DNA of 64,000 nt, taken from contig LNGK01000010.1 of the NCBI GenBank assembly GCA_001510575.1, positions 1,651,111-1,715,110 on the forward strand. The letters run 5' to 3'. How positions within the stretch are numbered: position 1 is the stretch's first letter; each line of letters begins with the position of its first letter. Origin of the DNA: Knoxdaviesia capensis. Taxonomy: Eukaryota; Ascomycota; Sordariomycetes; Microascales; Gondwanamycetaceae. Positions 11,312 through 23,264 of the stretch are shown piece by piece. Under the pieces are notes generated by a model. It was not told the DNA's origin. It searched no databases and saw only the letters and a program-made list of their open reading frames with translations. The translations under genes and the position numbers were made by a program.

Positions 11312-11403
11312 TCCGAGTGCGCCGCTGGTTCAAATACCGCTCGAACTTCCGGGACACTAGCCACATCTTGTGGTTGAGGCAACGTGGGCCGTTACAGTTG
11401 ATA

Positions 11404-11422
11404 CCCGGGTTTATAACCCGGG
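11404..11422. repeat. 8-bp inverted repeat CCCGGGTT / AACCCGGG
   Basis: Arms 11404-11411 and 11415-11422 flank a TAT loop. It sits between the two related stem-loops at 11300 and 11435. Confidence 0.7.
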
Positions 11423-11434
11423 CTGTGCTGGGGT

Positions 11435-11465
11435 GCGCTCGGGGCATCTACGATGCTCCGAGCGT
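11435..11465. repeat. 14-bp stem-loop with TAC triloop
   Basis: Arm 11435-11448 (GCGCTCGGGGCATC) pairs with 11452-11465 (GATGCTCCGAGCGT), with two G-T wobbles. It shares its outer sequence and the downstream TCCGAG-GTGCCGC motif with the palindrome at 11300, 144 bases upstream. Where the inner pair differs it is T-A in one copy and C-G in the other. Confidence 0.7.
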
Positions 11466-11989
11466 GCCGCCACGCATCTCCCCCTCCCGCCGACCTGGGC
11501 CCCAATCGAATGAGGATAGGACGGCTGCGCTGTTCCCGTTGTCGAGCGCGGCTGCAGCTGCTGGCCATGGCGATCCAGGCGGGGGTTCCTCACCACTCTG
11601 TGCCCTGGGCCTTCCTTGTACCAGTTCGCCCTGCTTCCCACGGCACTTCCAGAAACCCCCACCAAATTCGCTCGGGCCGGTTATGCCGGTCAGGGCCCGG
11701 CAGGGGTGGCCTTGTGCGCCAATTGATCTTCGGGGTTTCCAAGAAGGATTCAGCTCCGCGGTGGCCTTCTCGCCAAGGTCACCACCGGGGGTGCCAGCAC
11801 GACGCCGACCAAAAACCGGCATCCGCGGCGTTGCTGCGCGGGCCGGGTGCTTTTCAATTCCACCGCCCACGAACTGGCGTCGCCGGTGCGGCCCTTCACC
11901 CAGATACTCTGACGAGCTACGTTCTGACCTGGTGGCCAGGGCGGACGCTTGTCTTTGACATATGGCCCCGTTGAGTGTAGTCGCCAGAC

Positions 11990-12762
11990 CCATTTACGGA
12001 TTTAGTCGTCTGTCAATACCCACGACTGCTTGAGAGTTCCTCCATTGCCCTATACATGGCATGAATAGTGCTCCCACCTCCCTACCCAATCCGCTTGTCG
12101 TGCTTCTATGGACCAGCCACCTACTAAGTCATGTCTCACCATAGAGAGGCTTTCATGGTCATTACAGAGACTCTCTGCAAAGATATTCTTGCATTCATAG
12201 TCCTGTATGAGTCAAATTAGATAGAAAATGAATGAATATGACCTCTTATTTCCCTTCTACATGCATAGTTCCCACAGTAAAGAGCAAAAATCAAATCTGT
12301 AAGGAAACAGGTACGTAAAGAGACACATTGTAGTGCATTGCCCGTATAATGATGTGATAGTACCAGGATACTCCTTTTTTATCGCATTTTATCATTCAGA
12401 TATACAAGGAACTTTACCAAATCAAAACCCCAGACCAACCAGAAAAGAAAATAGTGAACAGAACATAACAAAACAGAAGACGGGAGAATGAAGAAAAAAA
12501 ATGAATTTTGAAAACTCATGGCATCTGACCTTGAGTTCATGCCATGGAAAAGAGATCTACTTATACTTCCCAGGGCATCTTGCAGCTCTTTTTTAATAAC
12601 ACAGAAAGCGAAAAATAGGGGGGAGGGAAGGAGTAGACGTAGCCTCGTGACAGATGGATGGCTGTGACAAAAGAAAGGACGGAAATACGGGAGAAAGAGA
12701 GATAGCGGAAGCAAGAGGAAAAGAGATAGGGTGAAAGAACAGTGGCCAGTTCTACACCTGCT
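11990..12762. other. AT-rich intergenic region downstream of STT3
   Basis: No gene is visible. It forms the right flank of the GC-rich island and the 3' region of the minus-strand STT3 gene. Poly-A/T and purine-rich stretches are common. Confidence 0.5.
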
Positions 12763-15360
12763 TTAGTCTATCCGCAGAGTACGGCGACCCTTGGTCTGGG
12801 CCTTCTTGCGCTTCGCGGCTCCCTTCTCGAACGCCGCCGCCGCAGCGTGGTCACGTCCGATGTTGTCGAGGTCCTTGACCTTATAGATCCGAATGATCCA
12901 GTTCTCGGTCGTGTAGGCCTCCTCGAGCACGTTAAGCTCGGGGCTCTTGTCGGGAAGGCGAACGCCGCGGACACGGTCCTGGGCTTGGCCGGCCGGGAAC
13001 AGGTTTTGGTAGTTGTAGTACGACATCTTGTACCTAAAGAGGAGAAAAGAGGATTTGTCAGTTAGTACGGGCTAGGGCGCAAACAGAGAAGATGCCAGTC
13101 CGGCCAGATCACCAAAAGGCAAGGGGGTTGGTTGCTCTTACATCAAGCTGTTCTTCATCGTCTCGGTGGCATCTCCATCAACGCGGTACTCGCCGCGCGG
13201 GGTGAAGAAGTCGCGCTCGCGGACCTCATCCGGCCAGATCCCCTCAGCGATACGGATCATCCACAGGAACTTGTTGATATCGTCCCCGGAGTATCCGAGC
13301 AGACCGCCAAAAACCACCAGCACGTAGTCGACCTCATGTTGGCGCATGATCGAGTAGCTGACCTCCTCGCGCGAGCTCATGGCCTTGCCGACAGTGGCAA
13401 TGTGGGTGTTGTTCCACGTGTTGTTGTCAACCAGCGTCGGGCGGTCGGCCATACCACCAATCTGGTAGCCGTAATCCCACCACGACATCACCTTCGCGTC
13501 GGGCTTGGTGTTCTGGCGGAGCCACTGGTAGGCCTCACGGTAATCATCGATGATGTGCTGGGAACCATCGGGAAGACGGCTGGCCAACACGACCGAGGGA
13601 GACGAGTAGGCGTTGGAAGTCACCCAAGTGCAGTGTCTGACGAAAATCAGCAGGAAGGTGGTGGCAATAACAACCATGATAATCTTGCCAACCAGGCTGT
13701 ACACTCCGACAAACTGCTGCGCGGTCGTCTTCAGGCCGGAGGACTTCTTCTTCGACGCCTGCTCGCTCTCGGTGGGCTCAGTCGGCTCCTCGGGAGTCTT
13801 AATCTCGGTGAACGAGTCGAGAAGCTGCGAGAGTGCAATTGCGGCGGCAACGCAGACCACGGGGGTGAGCGTCAGCATGAGACGCACCATGACACCAGCG
13901 AAGTAGCTGCCAAAGAGCGAGTACACCACGATGAAGACGTGCTCGTCCTCCAGCCGCTGGAAGCACATGTACACTCCAGCCGGGAACAGCCAAATAAGCA
14001 TGTTCAAGTCGAAGAAGAACGAGGGCCAGGCGGTGGGCTGATGCTCGGAAACCGAGGCAATGATAGGAATATGAATCTTGGCGTATCCGGTATCCCAGAG
14101 AGAGTAGAAGCGACCGCTCCACGGGGCAATGTAGCCGAGCGATGTCAGGGCGATTAGACCTAGGAGTCCGATACCGAAGCTGGCAGCGAGGAAAGCAAGG
14201 AGGAACGACTTGAACTGTTTGCTAGGAATTCCCGACCGGATATATTCAATGAAGCCGATCAACTGGATGAAGCCGAAGATACCCAGAGCAGGCATGTGCT
14301 CACTGGTCTTGACGGCCAGGAAGTTGACAAACGGAATCTGCATGCTGGCCAGGGTTCCAATGGCATACCAGGTGGTATAGCTGACATACAGTCTGTTGCT
14401 GTAACGGCCCATGACAATCAGCACGAAGGCGTGAAGAGGGAGCAAGCAGGTGATGAAAGCGTAGCCACCCCACGAGGCCACCATGTAGAAGTACGACACA
14501 GCGCAGAGGGCACCCCAGAACATGGAGCCCAGCTTCAGGGCCTTGATCCAAAGGTAGAAGGTGAAGACCAGTAAGAAGATGGCAATGGCTTCGTTGTCGT
14601 AGCTGCCAGCCACCGATCGCGAGATGTAACCGGGCGAGATTCCCATGAAAACGGCCGCCAACAGACCAGCCGACGGCGAGGTGGTCATCTCGTTCGTAAG
14701 GAGGTAGGTCGCGTAGGCAGTCAGCCCGGAGAAGGCGGGAGCGAGAAGGACGCAGATATTTCGGATATCGAGGGGTATGGAAATGGCCCGGAGCATCTGG
14801 TGGATGACGCCACTGGTGACCATCAGACCGGGATACAAGGTACCTCCGGTAACACGGCCCAGCGGGTGCCAGGTCCGGTCATCGAACCAATCCCAGAACT
14901 TGTAGAAGCCATTGGCCACCAGATACTTTGTCGCGCGGAAATTGAACCAAGGATCGACTGTAGTGTAAAGAGAATACGAGTTAGTAGTTTGGATAGGTCG
15001 GAGACGGGAGGTTCTGCCAATTGTCGCGAGCACATAGGGAAATAGGTTCGGATAGTCATGATATCTCGATGTATGTAGACTCAGTGTGGAGATAAGGGGA
15101 ACTGACACTCGTGAATGATGCTCTCGAAGCCTAGAAAGTGAATCGTACAGTGTGTTAGTATGCATTCGTCATCCTTTATACCACATTCTCCCAAGAGGCA
15201 ATGCAAAGCCAAGGGGGTGAAGAAACATACGAATCACAGAAAACAGTCTGCTGGCAATAGAAGCAGCTGCAATCACTCCCAGAATCACAGCTCGGAGCAG
15301 AGATCTTTGGCTGGAATCGACCTTTTTGAACACATCCGCGTACACATCGAGGGCCGCCAT
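12763..15360 (-). CDS. STT3: Oligosaccharyltransferase catalytic subunit STT3
   Basis: Exons on the minus strand: 15360-15231, 15130-15107, 14957-13142 and 13033-12763, giving 746 residues; yeast Stt3 is of similar size. The protein is the multi-pass ER membrane enzyme that transfers the lipid-linked glycan to Asn of nascent proteins. The N-terminus reads RLFSVIRFESIIHEFDPWFN, with the catalytic DPWFNFR loop, then many helices. WWDYGYQIGG near residue 544 binds the sequon threonine, followed by DNNTWNNTH, a known glycosylated stretch. The second exon of 24 bases is fixed by the conserved FESIIHEF motif. Intron 3 splits the ATG of LMYKMSYY. A telobox-like TTAGGGTTT lies about 320 bases upstream of the ATG. 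Confidence 0.97.
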
Positions 15361-16071
15361 GATGGGCCAACCGGGGGCCGAAACAACGGAGGACAGAAGT
15401 TGATCAGGGCACCTCTTCGGATTGGGAATTGAGGAGGTGGAGAGAAGGAAGACTGCAGAGAGGCAGAAAAAGAGCGTGGAGGAAGATGGAAATAGTGAGA
15501 AATGGATCGTCGGATTGTGTGTTGTGAGGAAGTTACATGAAGCTGAGGACAATTAAAGGACACTTAAAAAAAGAGACAAGGACAACATAGAGCTTTCGGG
15601 GCCAATGGCCAATCAGAATATAGCAGAGGGGCAAGTGTGGGGGCCTAAACCCGGGGCCGGTGTTTAGCCGGATATCTTAGGGTTTGCAGATACAGCTTCC
15701 AAGTCCAGGGTGTCACTTCACCTTCTGGCCGTATGCTCGATTCTCACAATGTCACACTCACTAAAAGTGGTGGTGTCTATTTACTTTACTGTATACGTAC
15801 AGCTGAATTTCTCACTATTTTGATAATGCCAGCTCTGGAATCCCGGCGTCTTCCTTGTGCTTCTCCCTCCTAAGCTGTGCTTCGGAATATCACTAAATGT
15901 TGCGCAAGCCATGCATACCCCAACGAACGACAAAAGTTATCGCGCTCTTTTATATATTTTCCGGTCTCATGATAAACATCTCGGGTTTTGGCCCTATCTA
16001 TACCTATACATATAAATATATATGCTCCTCATGCTCCCAGTTCTTCAGTATCCATTCAGTTATTCCTTTTC
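15361..16071. other. Promoter of STT3 and 3' region of the protease gene
   Basis: About 700 bases without a gene. The TTAGGGTTT at 15677-15685 matches the fungal telobox core. The part near 16000 contains TA-rich sequence just past the protease stop codon. Confidence 0.5.
15677..15685 (+). promoter_or_regulatory. Telobox-like TTAGGGTTT upstream of STT3
   Basis: One and a half telomere-type units lie in the STT3 promoter. In fungi such boxes bind Myb-type telobox factors (Tbf1/Teb1 class). Binding here is inferred only. Confidence 0.35.
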
Positions 16072-19049
16072 CTACTCCCACGGGTACTTCGTTCCGGTCC
16101 AGTTGACTCCAAGGATCGGGCTCAGCCAGCTCTCATACGAAGCAGGGTCATTCAGATCATAGCCAGGCTTCGCAGCGCGCAGCAACAGACGGTAGTCGCC
16201 GTTGGGCAGAATGTACCGCGTTCCGTTCGACAGCCACACCGCCGGCTCCTCGCCCTGCCAGACAGTCGGATAGTGGTATCCTCGGCCGGTGGTAAAGCCG
16301 TCCTCGCCCTTCGGATCGTTGCCCCAGGTATTCCACGCTCCCATCTTTCCGTAGGTGGGGATTCCCAGAAACATATCGGGAGCATCAATCGGGGGGTCAA
16401 GGGTCGCCACGCGGTGGCAGCGGTCGAAGCCATAGGCGTCGGGAAGAACCTTCTGGTGGGCATGCACGACATCCCAGCGGATGTACGCAGCCGGCTCCTG
16501 GGCAGCCCAGTGATAGTTCGGGAAGTCATCCAGATAGCCGCCGTTTTCCAGAGAGAGGTAGTTGAATTCGGATGTCGTCTTCTCAATGACCCGAACCTGT
16601 GGATAGCTACCGTTCAACATCATCGGGCTATAGCCGATTCCATCCGGAGGAAGACCGCCACGAAGCGTCTTGTTGAGGGTGGTGAATCCGGGGTCAAGGA
16701 TGGTGATATCCTTGCCACGGGTGTACGGAACGCCAAAGTACGGGATCACAAGCTCCTTTTCGCCTTCCGCGAGGATGACCAAATGGCCCGAGTAGATCGG
16801 CTGGTAGTACGGATCAACAGACGGGGGGAGCACCGTCGCCTGGAACTCCGCAGTCTCGCCAGGCTGTAGGGTCAACGACTCAACAGAGAACTTGGCATCG
16901 GCATAGATGGGGTTCTGGTTTGTAAACCAGTCAAACGACTCCTCGTTATACAGAGCAGTATAGATATCTCTGTACCCCTTGACCAGAGATGCACCACAGT
17001 TCTCGAAGGTGTAGGTCTTGGCCGTTGGAGACCGGTTGGTCAGCTTGATCGTCTGGGCAAGCGGAGTGGCCGTGTCCTTGAGCACGAGAATGGTGGGTGA
17101 CATCACGGTTCCCTCAGTGTATGCCATGTAGGCATCATAGACGTTGACCAGCCCGGCTCCCTGGTGCAAAATGTTGACTTTCAGCGAGCTGTCATCCCAA
17201 ACAGGGCAGGACGATGCCGTGCTCTGCAGCAGTGCCTCTACCTCGTCGATTGACAGTCCTGGAGCGGCCTGGCGCAGGAGGGCTACCAAGCCGGCGACAT
17301 GGGGGCTGGCCATCGATGTTCCAGTGGCATAGGCATACCCCGGGCCCTTGGTCGTCACCCAGGTCGATAACATGCCGGTGCCGAGGCCGGAAAGCTTAAC
17401 GCTCGGTGAGAGATCACTCGCGGGGCCCATGGAGGATGAGGGGTTCAGCGCCAGAGCATAGTGGGTGAACGGAATGCTGCGAGGAGTTTTGTCTTCGGTG
17501 GTCATGCCATAGTCGGATCCGTACTTTTCAATTCCATCGACAATGGTCTTGAAGTCCTTGGGGTAGAGCCACATCACGTCATTGAGATACGGAGAGCCGT
17601 CATAGGCCATTTCTTCACCCTCTGACATCTCCAGGACGAGCTTGTTGAAACCGTACTTGGGGAGGGTGTAATCCAAGTTGCAAGCCCACTGAGTTCTGAT
17701 GATCACGACCACCTTGGAACGGTCAGGCCAATCAGCAGCAGCTCTGTCCCAAGCGTCCCAGTCGCAGTCAGCGTAATATCCGAAATCCGAGAGAAAGAAC
17801 CGGTACGGTCCGTCTTCGCTGTCCAGTGGCATCAGATGCGGGTAGATGATCTCGTTGCCATCGTTGTCGATACCCTTGAAGGAAGTTGGGAAGGCATCGG
17901 GAATGGCATTGCCAACTGAGAGGACATTGGGGTTGGTCGCCGGAGAGGACGGCAGGAAGACACCATATCTGCCGGTGTTTCCGGCAGCAACAACAACATG
18001 GACACCCTTTGCCTTCGCCGTGGCATAAATCGGGTCCATAACCACAAATGGGACAGTATAACCGAGCGACATGTTGATCACATCAACACCATCGCTGACA
18101 GCCTTCTCGACAGCGCGGAGGATAACGTCCAGCGCGGAGTTTCCAACGCAGCCGAACACGCGGTACGAATAGAGGGTCGCCTCAGGGGCAGCACCGATCA
18201 GGCCAAACGCAAATCCAGCAGGGTCCTTGGCGGCAATGAGACCAGCCACATGGGTACCATGGGCGCCGTCCATGCAGGTAACGAGCGGGTCAGGGCTGTC
18301 GATGCTCTGGTAGCTATCGTCGACAAAGGCCCAGCCACCAGCAACCTTGAAGCCGGGACCGAAGCCCCCGCCGAGAGAGGGGTGGCGGTAGTCAATACCG
18401 GTATCGATGATGCCGACCTTGACGCCCTCGCCGCGGAAGCCGAGCTTGTGCATCTTGGCGGCACCGGTCAGCTCAATCTGGCGGTTTACCAGCTCCGGGG
18501 TCTCCTGGATGCCCTGGTAGCCCTGCGGCCAGCTGCCGTCTTCGGCGCGGGCGAGGACCTGGGCGGGGGGGGCTGCACGCTTCTCCGCGCCACCGGTACT
18601 GCCGGTCAGGTTGGCCTTGAACTCGGCCATCTTCTCCGACAGCGACCCGTCAGTCTGGGGCCGCGGGATGACGTAGTTGAGGAACACCGCCTTGACGCCG
18701 GGCAGGGCAGCGAGCGTCTCCCGAGTGGTATGCGGGCCGACGTCGACCGAGGCGCCGAAGAACAGATCGCGGTCCTTGAACTCATGGCGCACGGAGTAGT
18801 TCTTGACCGAGCGACGGGCCACTTTATGGAAGGTCTCGTGGGCGTTGTCACTGCATATGGCCTGTTAGTTGGTCTGTTCTCCCCGGTTTCCCATCCGGTC
18901 AATACCACTTACCGCTTCAACAGGCTTGCTTCTGGGTCAAACTGGATGATGTATCCCGAGTACTCCGGGGCCGGCGGTCCCTTGGTTCCGATGGCGGTAG
19001 CACCGGCCGTGAACAGGGCCGCAGCCAGAGCAGCCACACCGAATCTCAT
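16072..19049 (-). CDS. Secreted subtilisin-like serine protease (S8 family)
   Basis: Two exons, 19049-18913 and 18850-16072, encode 971 residues. The first exon carries a signal peptide (MRFGVAALAAALFTAGATA), then an I9-type propeptide (about residues 25-140). The S8 catalytic domain follows with all key residues: Asp195 in GIIDTGID, His243 in DGAHGTHVAG, the oxyanion Asn337 in AAGNTG, and Ser558 in GTSMASPHVAG. The segment between the Asn and Ser blocks is long (over 200 residues), as in Vpr or minor extracellular protease types with an inserted domain. About 350 residues after the Ser look like Fn3-type beta-sandwich sequence. No transmembrane helix or GPI-like tail is seen at the end (GTKYPWE). 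It probably degrades extracellular protein. The intron acceptor is fixed by phase and the DNAHETFHK motif. Confidence 0.95.
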
Positions 19050-21513
19050 CTTGGCTCACTGTTAGAAGATTTCTTTCTGCAGTGGAGGTTGGGGAGGTTA
19101 ACGAGAGGAGGAGAGAAAGGTGGAAGGGAAAAGACATCCAAGCTTAGCCGTGGTAGCCTTCGAGGTACGGGACAAGCCAGTCCTTTTATTACCGCCAGTT
19201 CGTGTCTTCCCCTCACATCACCTCTCTCTCCATATACACGCGGCCCTGCTATCACCCTTCGTCCCTGTCCCTCCCCAGCCGCGGGGACCTTTCTTCACTT
19301 TCTCAGTGTTGAGAGAGTGCAATACGATGGTAAGTGACAGTAGAGTTGCATCCAGGCATGTCATGCTCAGTCGAGGCATGGATGTTCGTTACAGAGAGCA
19401 ACAGGTACTTGTCGTACGCTCATGCCGGGTCTTCGTCAGAACACTTCTTACCCACCCCCCACGCCCGTCAGTTGTCCTTCTCAATTCTGCAGCCGCGAGA
19501 GTGCAACTCGCCATCTCTAGGAACAAAACGTGCACCCACACCCACAATCTCGTGTCTACATAAGGTAATGTACATGTATTATGTCTCATTCAGCGGGTAT
19601 CGCTTGGCCATGCCGGATCACAAGTCCCGTCGAGGATAACAGATGGCGGAAGGTCCATCTATCTATTTATCGTTATCGCCCGGGAGTCCTACTCTGTCTC
19701 CTTTTGTTCCGGCCAGAACCCTCCTACCAGCCTCGTGTGTCGTCAAGAAGGTTCCCACTACATAGAGAGACGACGTGCGGGCGGTGCAATAGGTAAGCTG
19801 ATGTGATAAAGCCGCAACCCTGCACACCTCAAAAGCTTATCCACGGTGGCTAGCAAGTTTATTTTCCAGAGCTGTGTATATAAAAAGAAACACGAGGCAC
19901 CAGGCCAAACAACAGTGTGTACAGGTGTAAGTTTATGCGTATCGTTCCTGTTGCATCGGGGAAATCTTATCGAGCTTCTCTTCCGGGCGGCTCAAAGCGG
20001 GGCGGCGGCCGGGGGGAGCTGAGTAACACAACCAACGCCCGGAGTCCCGATACATGTGCTAAGCTGGAGAAGGAAAGTGAGAAACAACCAGACGGAAATG
20101 GCATGTCTGGAAATATTCGAGGTGTGTTCTTTGGGCTTTTACTTTGTGAATATTCAAGATTCCTCTGTCGACGAACGAAAGACGATATATCTTCGAGAGG
20201 AGCTACACCCGGACCTGGGCTGGGTGTGATGGAAAGCAGGCGGACGCACACGCCCCGCAACTGAGCTACAGGAACTTGCTGATTTGTTGATTATAACGAC
20301 GGTCCAGCCTCACTAAAGAAGGTTGCAGTCGCAAGAAAGTCAAGTCATGAAGATGACCGGTACCGGGCTCGAGGTTTGATTTGCGTGTAGCTCTGGTTCC
20401 TGTTCCATAGTTCGCACCTGCACGATGCTTACACGACATGATTCCTTGCATGCAACCCATAATCAAGAAACCCGATGCCGGAGAAAATGGGATGCGGCGG
20501 AAAGGCGAGATAAAGCGATCTTCGGCGGATTGGTTGCATCGAGATGCTGGCTGCTCGTGATGGCTGAGGTGGTTCACTTGGTTGTACTCAGGGAACTGAG
20601 TCCACCGCACGGTTATCGTCGCGTAAAGATGTGAGTAGCGAATGGTAATCTTACCGATAATGTCCGGAGGAGAGAATTAGGAGGTGGGAGGCAGCACATA
20701 CAACCCCCTCATCAAGGATGTCAGGGTCAGATCGCACCATCGCCACGTTCTGCACATCACCCACTGCCGCATCTTCACCAACTCGGTGACTTTCGCCGGC
20801 CATTTATCCTCCAGTATCACACTAGTCAACCACAGTTCAAAAAGGAAAGAGAGATCTAACGGATCGTTTCTTGCATTTGCCCTTCTAAACTTCGCATATA
20901 GTACACATGTACAGTCCCGATAATGGAAAATATAAAAAAGAACACGAACATGAGAGAGGAAAAACCAGAAACAAAAAAAGGAAAGGAAATATAAAATGGT
21001 GAGGAAAAAAGAAGAAAAGTTGCGGAAACACCTTCTCCCAGGTACGTGCAAAGGTGTAAGGAAAGATGCCCCTGCTGTTCCCTGGTGATGCGGTGTTTCT
21101 TTTGGGGGCTGATGATGAACTTTTTCTTCTTTGTTTTTGCGGTTTCGTTGTTGCTCGGAAAATCTCGAGTCTGCCAGAAATATTCCCTTCTTTTCCAAAA
21201 ATCCGCTCCCGTTCCCTGAAGGAAGCACGTCTCCAACACGAAAGAGAACACAAAAGGAACAGAAGAACCCAGCCGGGCCACCGAGAACAAGGCCTGTCCA
21301 CAAATTGTCCGCCGGGGGCTTCAATATCCCAGCTTGTATGTCTCCCCGTGTTCACATCGCACCAATGGGTCTGAAGAAGAAAAAGAAACTTGCTGGCAGT
21401 CCGAGTAGTCCGGCTCTATCTCGACGGGTGGGTTTACTTTTTTACACAGTTCTCGTCGCCGTATCTTCGTCATCGCCGGCTAAAGAATGAAGGAAGGATG
21501 GGGGTGCCCGTCC
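19050..21513. other. Long intergenic region upstream of the protease
   Basis: About 2.4 kb lies between the protease start and the 3' end of the ATP synthase subunit e gene. Open frames are short and overlapping with no recognisable domain. The size fits a regulated protease promoter, but I cannot name individual sites. Confidence 0.5.
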
Positions 21514-22263
21514 TTACGCGGTGGCCTTCATCAGCTGGTTGAAGTAGGCTTCCAGGTCGAAGTTCGGGTTCATGGGATCTTGGACAACTGCAGATCGAGA
21601 AGCGGAACATCAGGTTAGCATATCATTTGTCCGGGAGAGTCAATCTCGCCAAAGCTGGTGGATGCGGGTTGGCCGACGACACCGAGAACAAACCCGGTGA
21701 TACATCGGAAACCCAACAGCACGACAACAGGAGATACACAAGGGATTCAGTCGCTATCTAGCAGCAATATCATACCTCCCGATGCCGCTGCCACCGGCTT
21801 GGGGTGCAGCTTCGCGTACTCGGCCTTGGCCTTAGCTATCAAGCTCTCCTTGTGCTCGTACTCGCGCTTAGCGGCCTCGGCCTTCTGCTCGGCAGTGATG
21901 TTGCGCTGATGGTTGAAGCCGTAGAACACACCGAAGGCGAGCGCAGTGTACCGGAGGACCTATCAAATGGGAAAGAAGGGGAGCTATCAGTATATGCTGT
22001 CAAGATACCCGAAAATATCGCGAAGTCAAGGTCGGGAATAAAAACAGCTCTGGGCATCGACAAGCTGACAGCGCCCTCAGTTTTCACACCCATTGGCGCC
22101 GGCAAACCACTCAATAGCACATATATACATCGCTATCGACCGGCTACCATCTCCATCAAAGTGCAATTGAGGTTCAATCGACAGTGCAGGCCCGAAGCGT
22201 GGGAGGAAAGTGCGGCGTAAACAAGGAGAGAAAACAACATACGTTGACACCTGTTGAAGACAT
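21514..22263 (-). CDS. ATP21: Mitochondrial F1Fo-ATP synthase subunit e
   Basis: Three exons, 22263-22243, 21959-21776 and 21587-21514, give 92 residues. The protein MSSTGVNVLRYTALAFGVFY continues through GFNHQRNITAEQKAEAAKRE to a tail ending NQLMKATA. Subunit e is a small inner-membrane protein that dimerises ATP synthase and shapes cristae. The N-terminal helix holds the GxxxG dimer motif (Gly17-Gly21). A charged coiled-coil (about residues 27-60) faces the intermembrane space. Start and first donor (AAC|GTATGT) are chosen because the exon joins give the conserved STGVNVLRY. It is also called TIM11 in yeast. Confidence 0.9.
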
Positions 22264-23264
22264 GGTTGCGAGATTTGCGGAGAGAGAGGGAGAGTATCGA
22301 CGTCGAACGAGAAGAAAAGGATCGAATAAGGATAATCGCGAGTCGATTCGGCAACCAATTGGCCTTGTCGTGATGAGAGGCGGATTCGGAAGGGGAAGAG
22401 AGCGAGAAAAGAGATTGGTGATATCGGCGTTACCGGTCGTGAAAATTAGTAGAGATTTTTTTTAATTTTCTGTTTTTTTTGGCTGCTATCAAGAAATGGC
22501 TCGGGTTTTTTTGGGAACATGCGTTTGGCGCTCCGGCTCTCCGCGAAGCGTTTTTTCGCACAGCTGGAATGCCGTCAGCGGATCCTGACTAAGCGGATTA
22601 GTCACCGCAACGGCACTACCGTGCGTCGTTGTTTCGGCATACTGTTATTCCCTTCTTCTTCATCATGAGTTGATCCTCCAAGTTTTGCGAAGAAAATTGA
22701 TGATCTTCTCGTCAATCTCGTACTCGACTCACGATCACTGACGTTTCTCATACAACAACAGAGATATTGTGCAAACGCTCAGCTCCACGTCAACAGCTCA
22801 CATGTGACAACCTAGCTAGCAAACGCCCAGAAACTGCACAGTATCGGGACTGTGCATGGAGGTCCGCATATAGACTTATGGTCCTGTATTCCTATACCCA
22901 AAAATTCAGGCCTGAATTCCAGAAAGTCACAGTGATTTCCTTCACCAGGTTTTGAAGTGGTCGCTGGTTCAGTGGACCTCACTGATTGAGTTTTCCAGTC
23001 GCGTCTATCGATTCTCAGTCTCACATTGGACCAATTTTTGGGTGAGGTTCATATATCGTGCCAACCCCTGGACGAACCTCCTTGATATCTTGTTCTCGAC
23101 TCGCAAAATAATATTCCGCGAACTATTAACTCCAGATTCTCTCCCGCTCCCTTATCCACGGCCCAACTTGGCCGTTTTGTCCTACGCTTATCTATTTCTT
23201 CTTCTTTTGGGCAACCAACCCTTTGACTCTTCAAGATACCCTCCGCTGGGTCGGCGATGTGAAG
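22264..23264. other. Divergent promoter between ATP synthase e and dynein intermediate chain
   Basis: One kilobase between oppositely oriented genes. No open frame stands out. It should contain both promoters. Confidence 0.5.

Larger units (their letters stand above)
7640..11990. other. GC-rich, hairpin- and repeat-rich island without a clear gene
   Basis: Composition changes abruptly from the AT-rich flanks (7.0-7.6 kb and 12.0-12.7 kb). The open frames inside are long on both strands simply because of high GC, and none resembles a family I know. The stretch has two tandem repeat systems (periods about 156 and about 239 bases) and several perfect short palindromes. I found no terminal inverted repeat, long terminal repeat, reverse transcriptase or transposase motif. 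It could be a non-autonomous or decayed mobile element or a structured-repeat locus. Confidence 0.5.

Noticed and set aside
11324..11339. GGTTCAAAT, a tRNA B-box-like sequence
   Set aside because: No A box or cloverleaf can be drawn around it. I found no convincing tRNA gene in the window.
12208..12214. TGAGTCA, a second Gcn4-type site
   Set aside because: It lies downstream of the STT3 3' end and far from any gene start, so there is no promoter context.
7640..12350. Possible element termini: GATAGTAC-containing sequences near 7650 and 12356
   Set aside because: The match is only about 8-10 bases, in direct orientation, with no target-site duplication visible.
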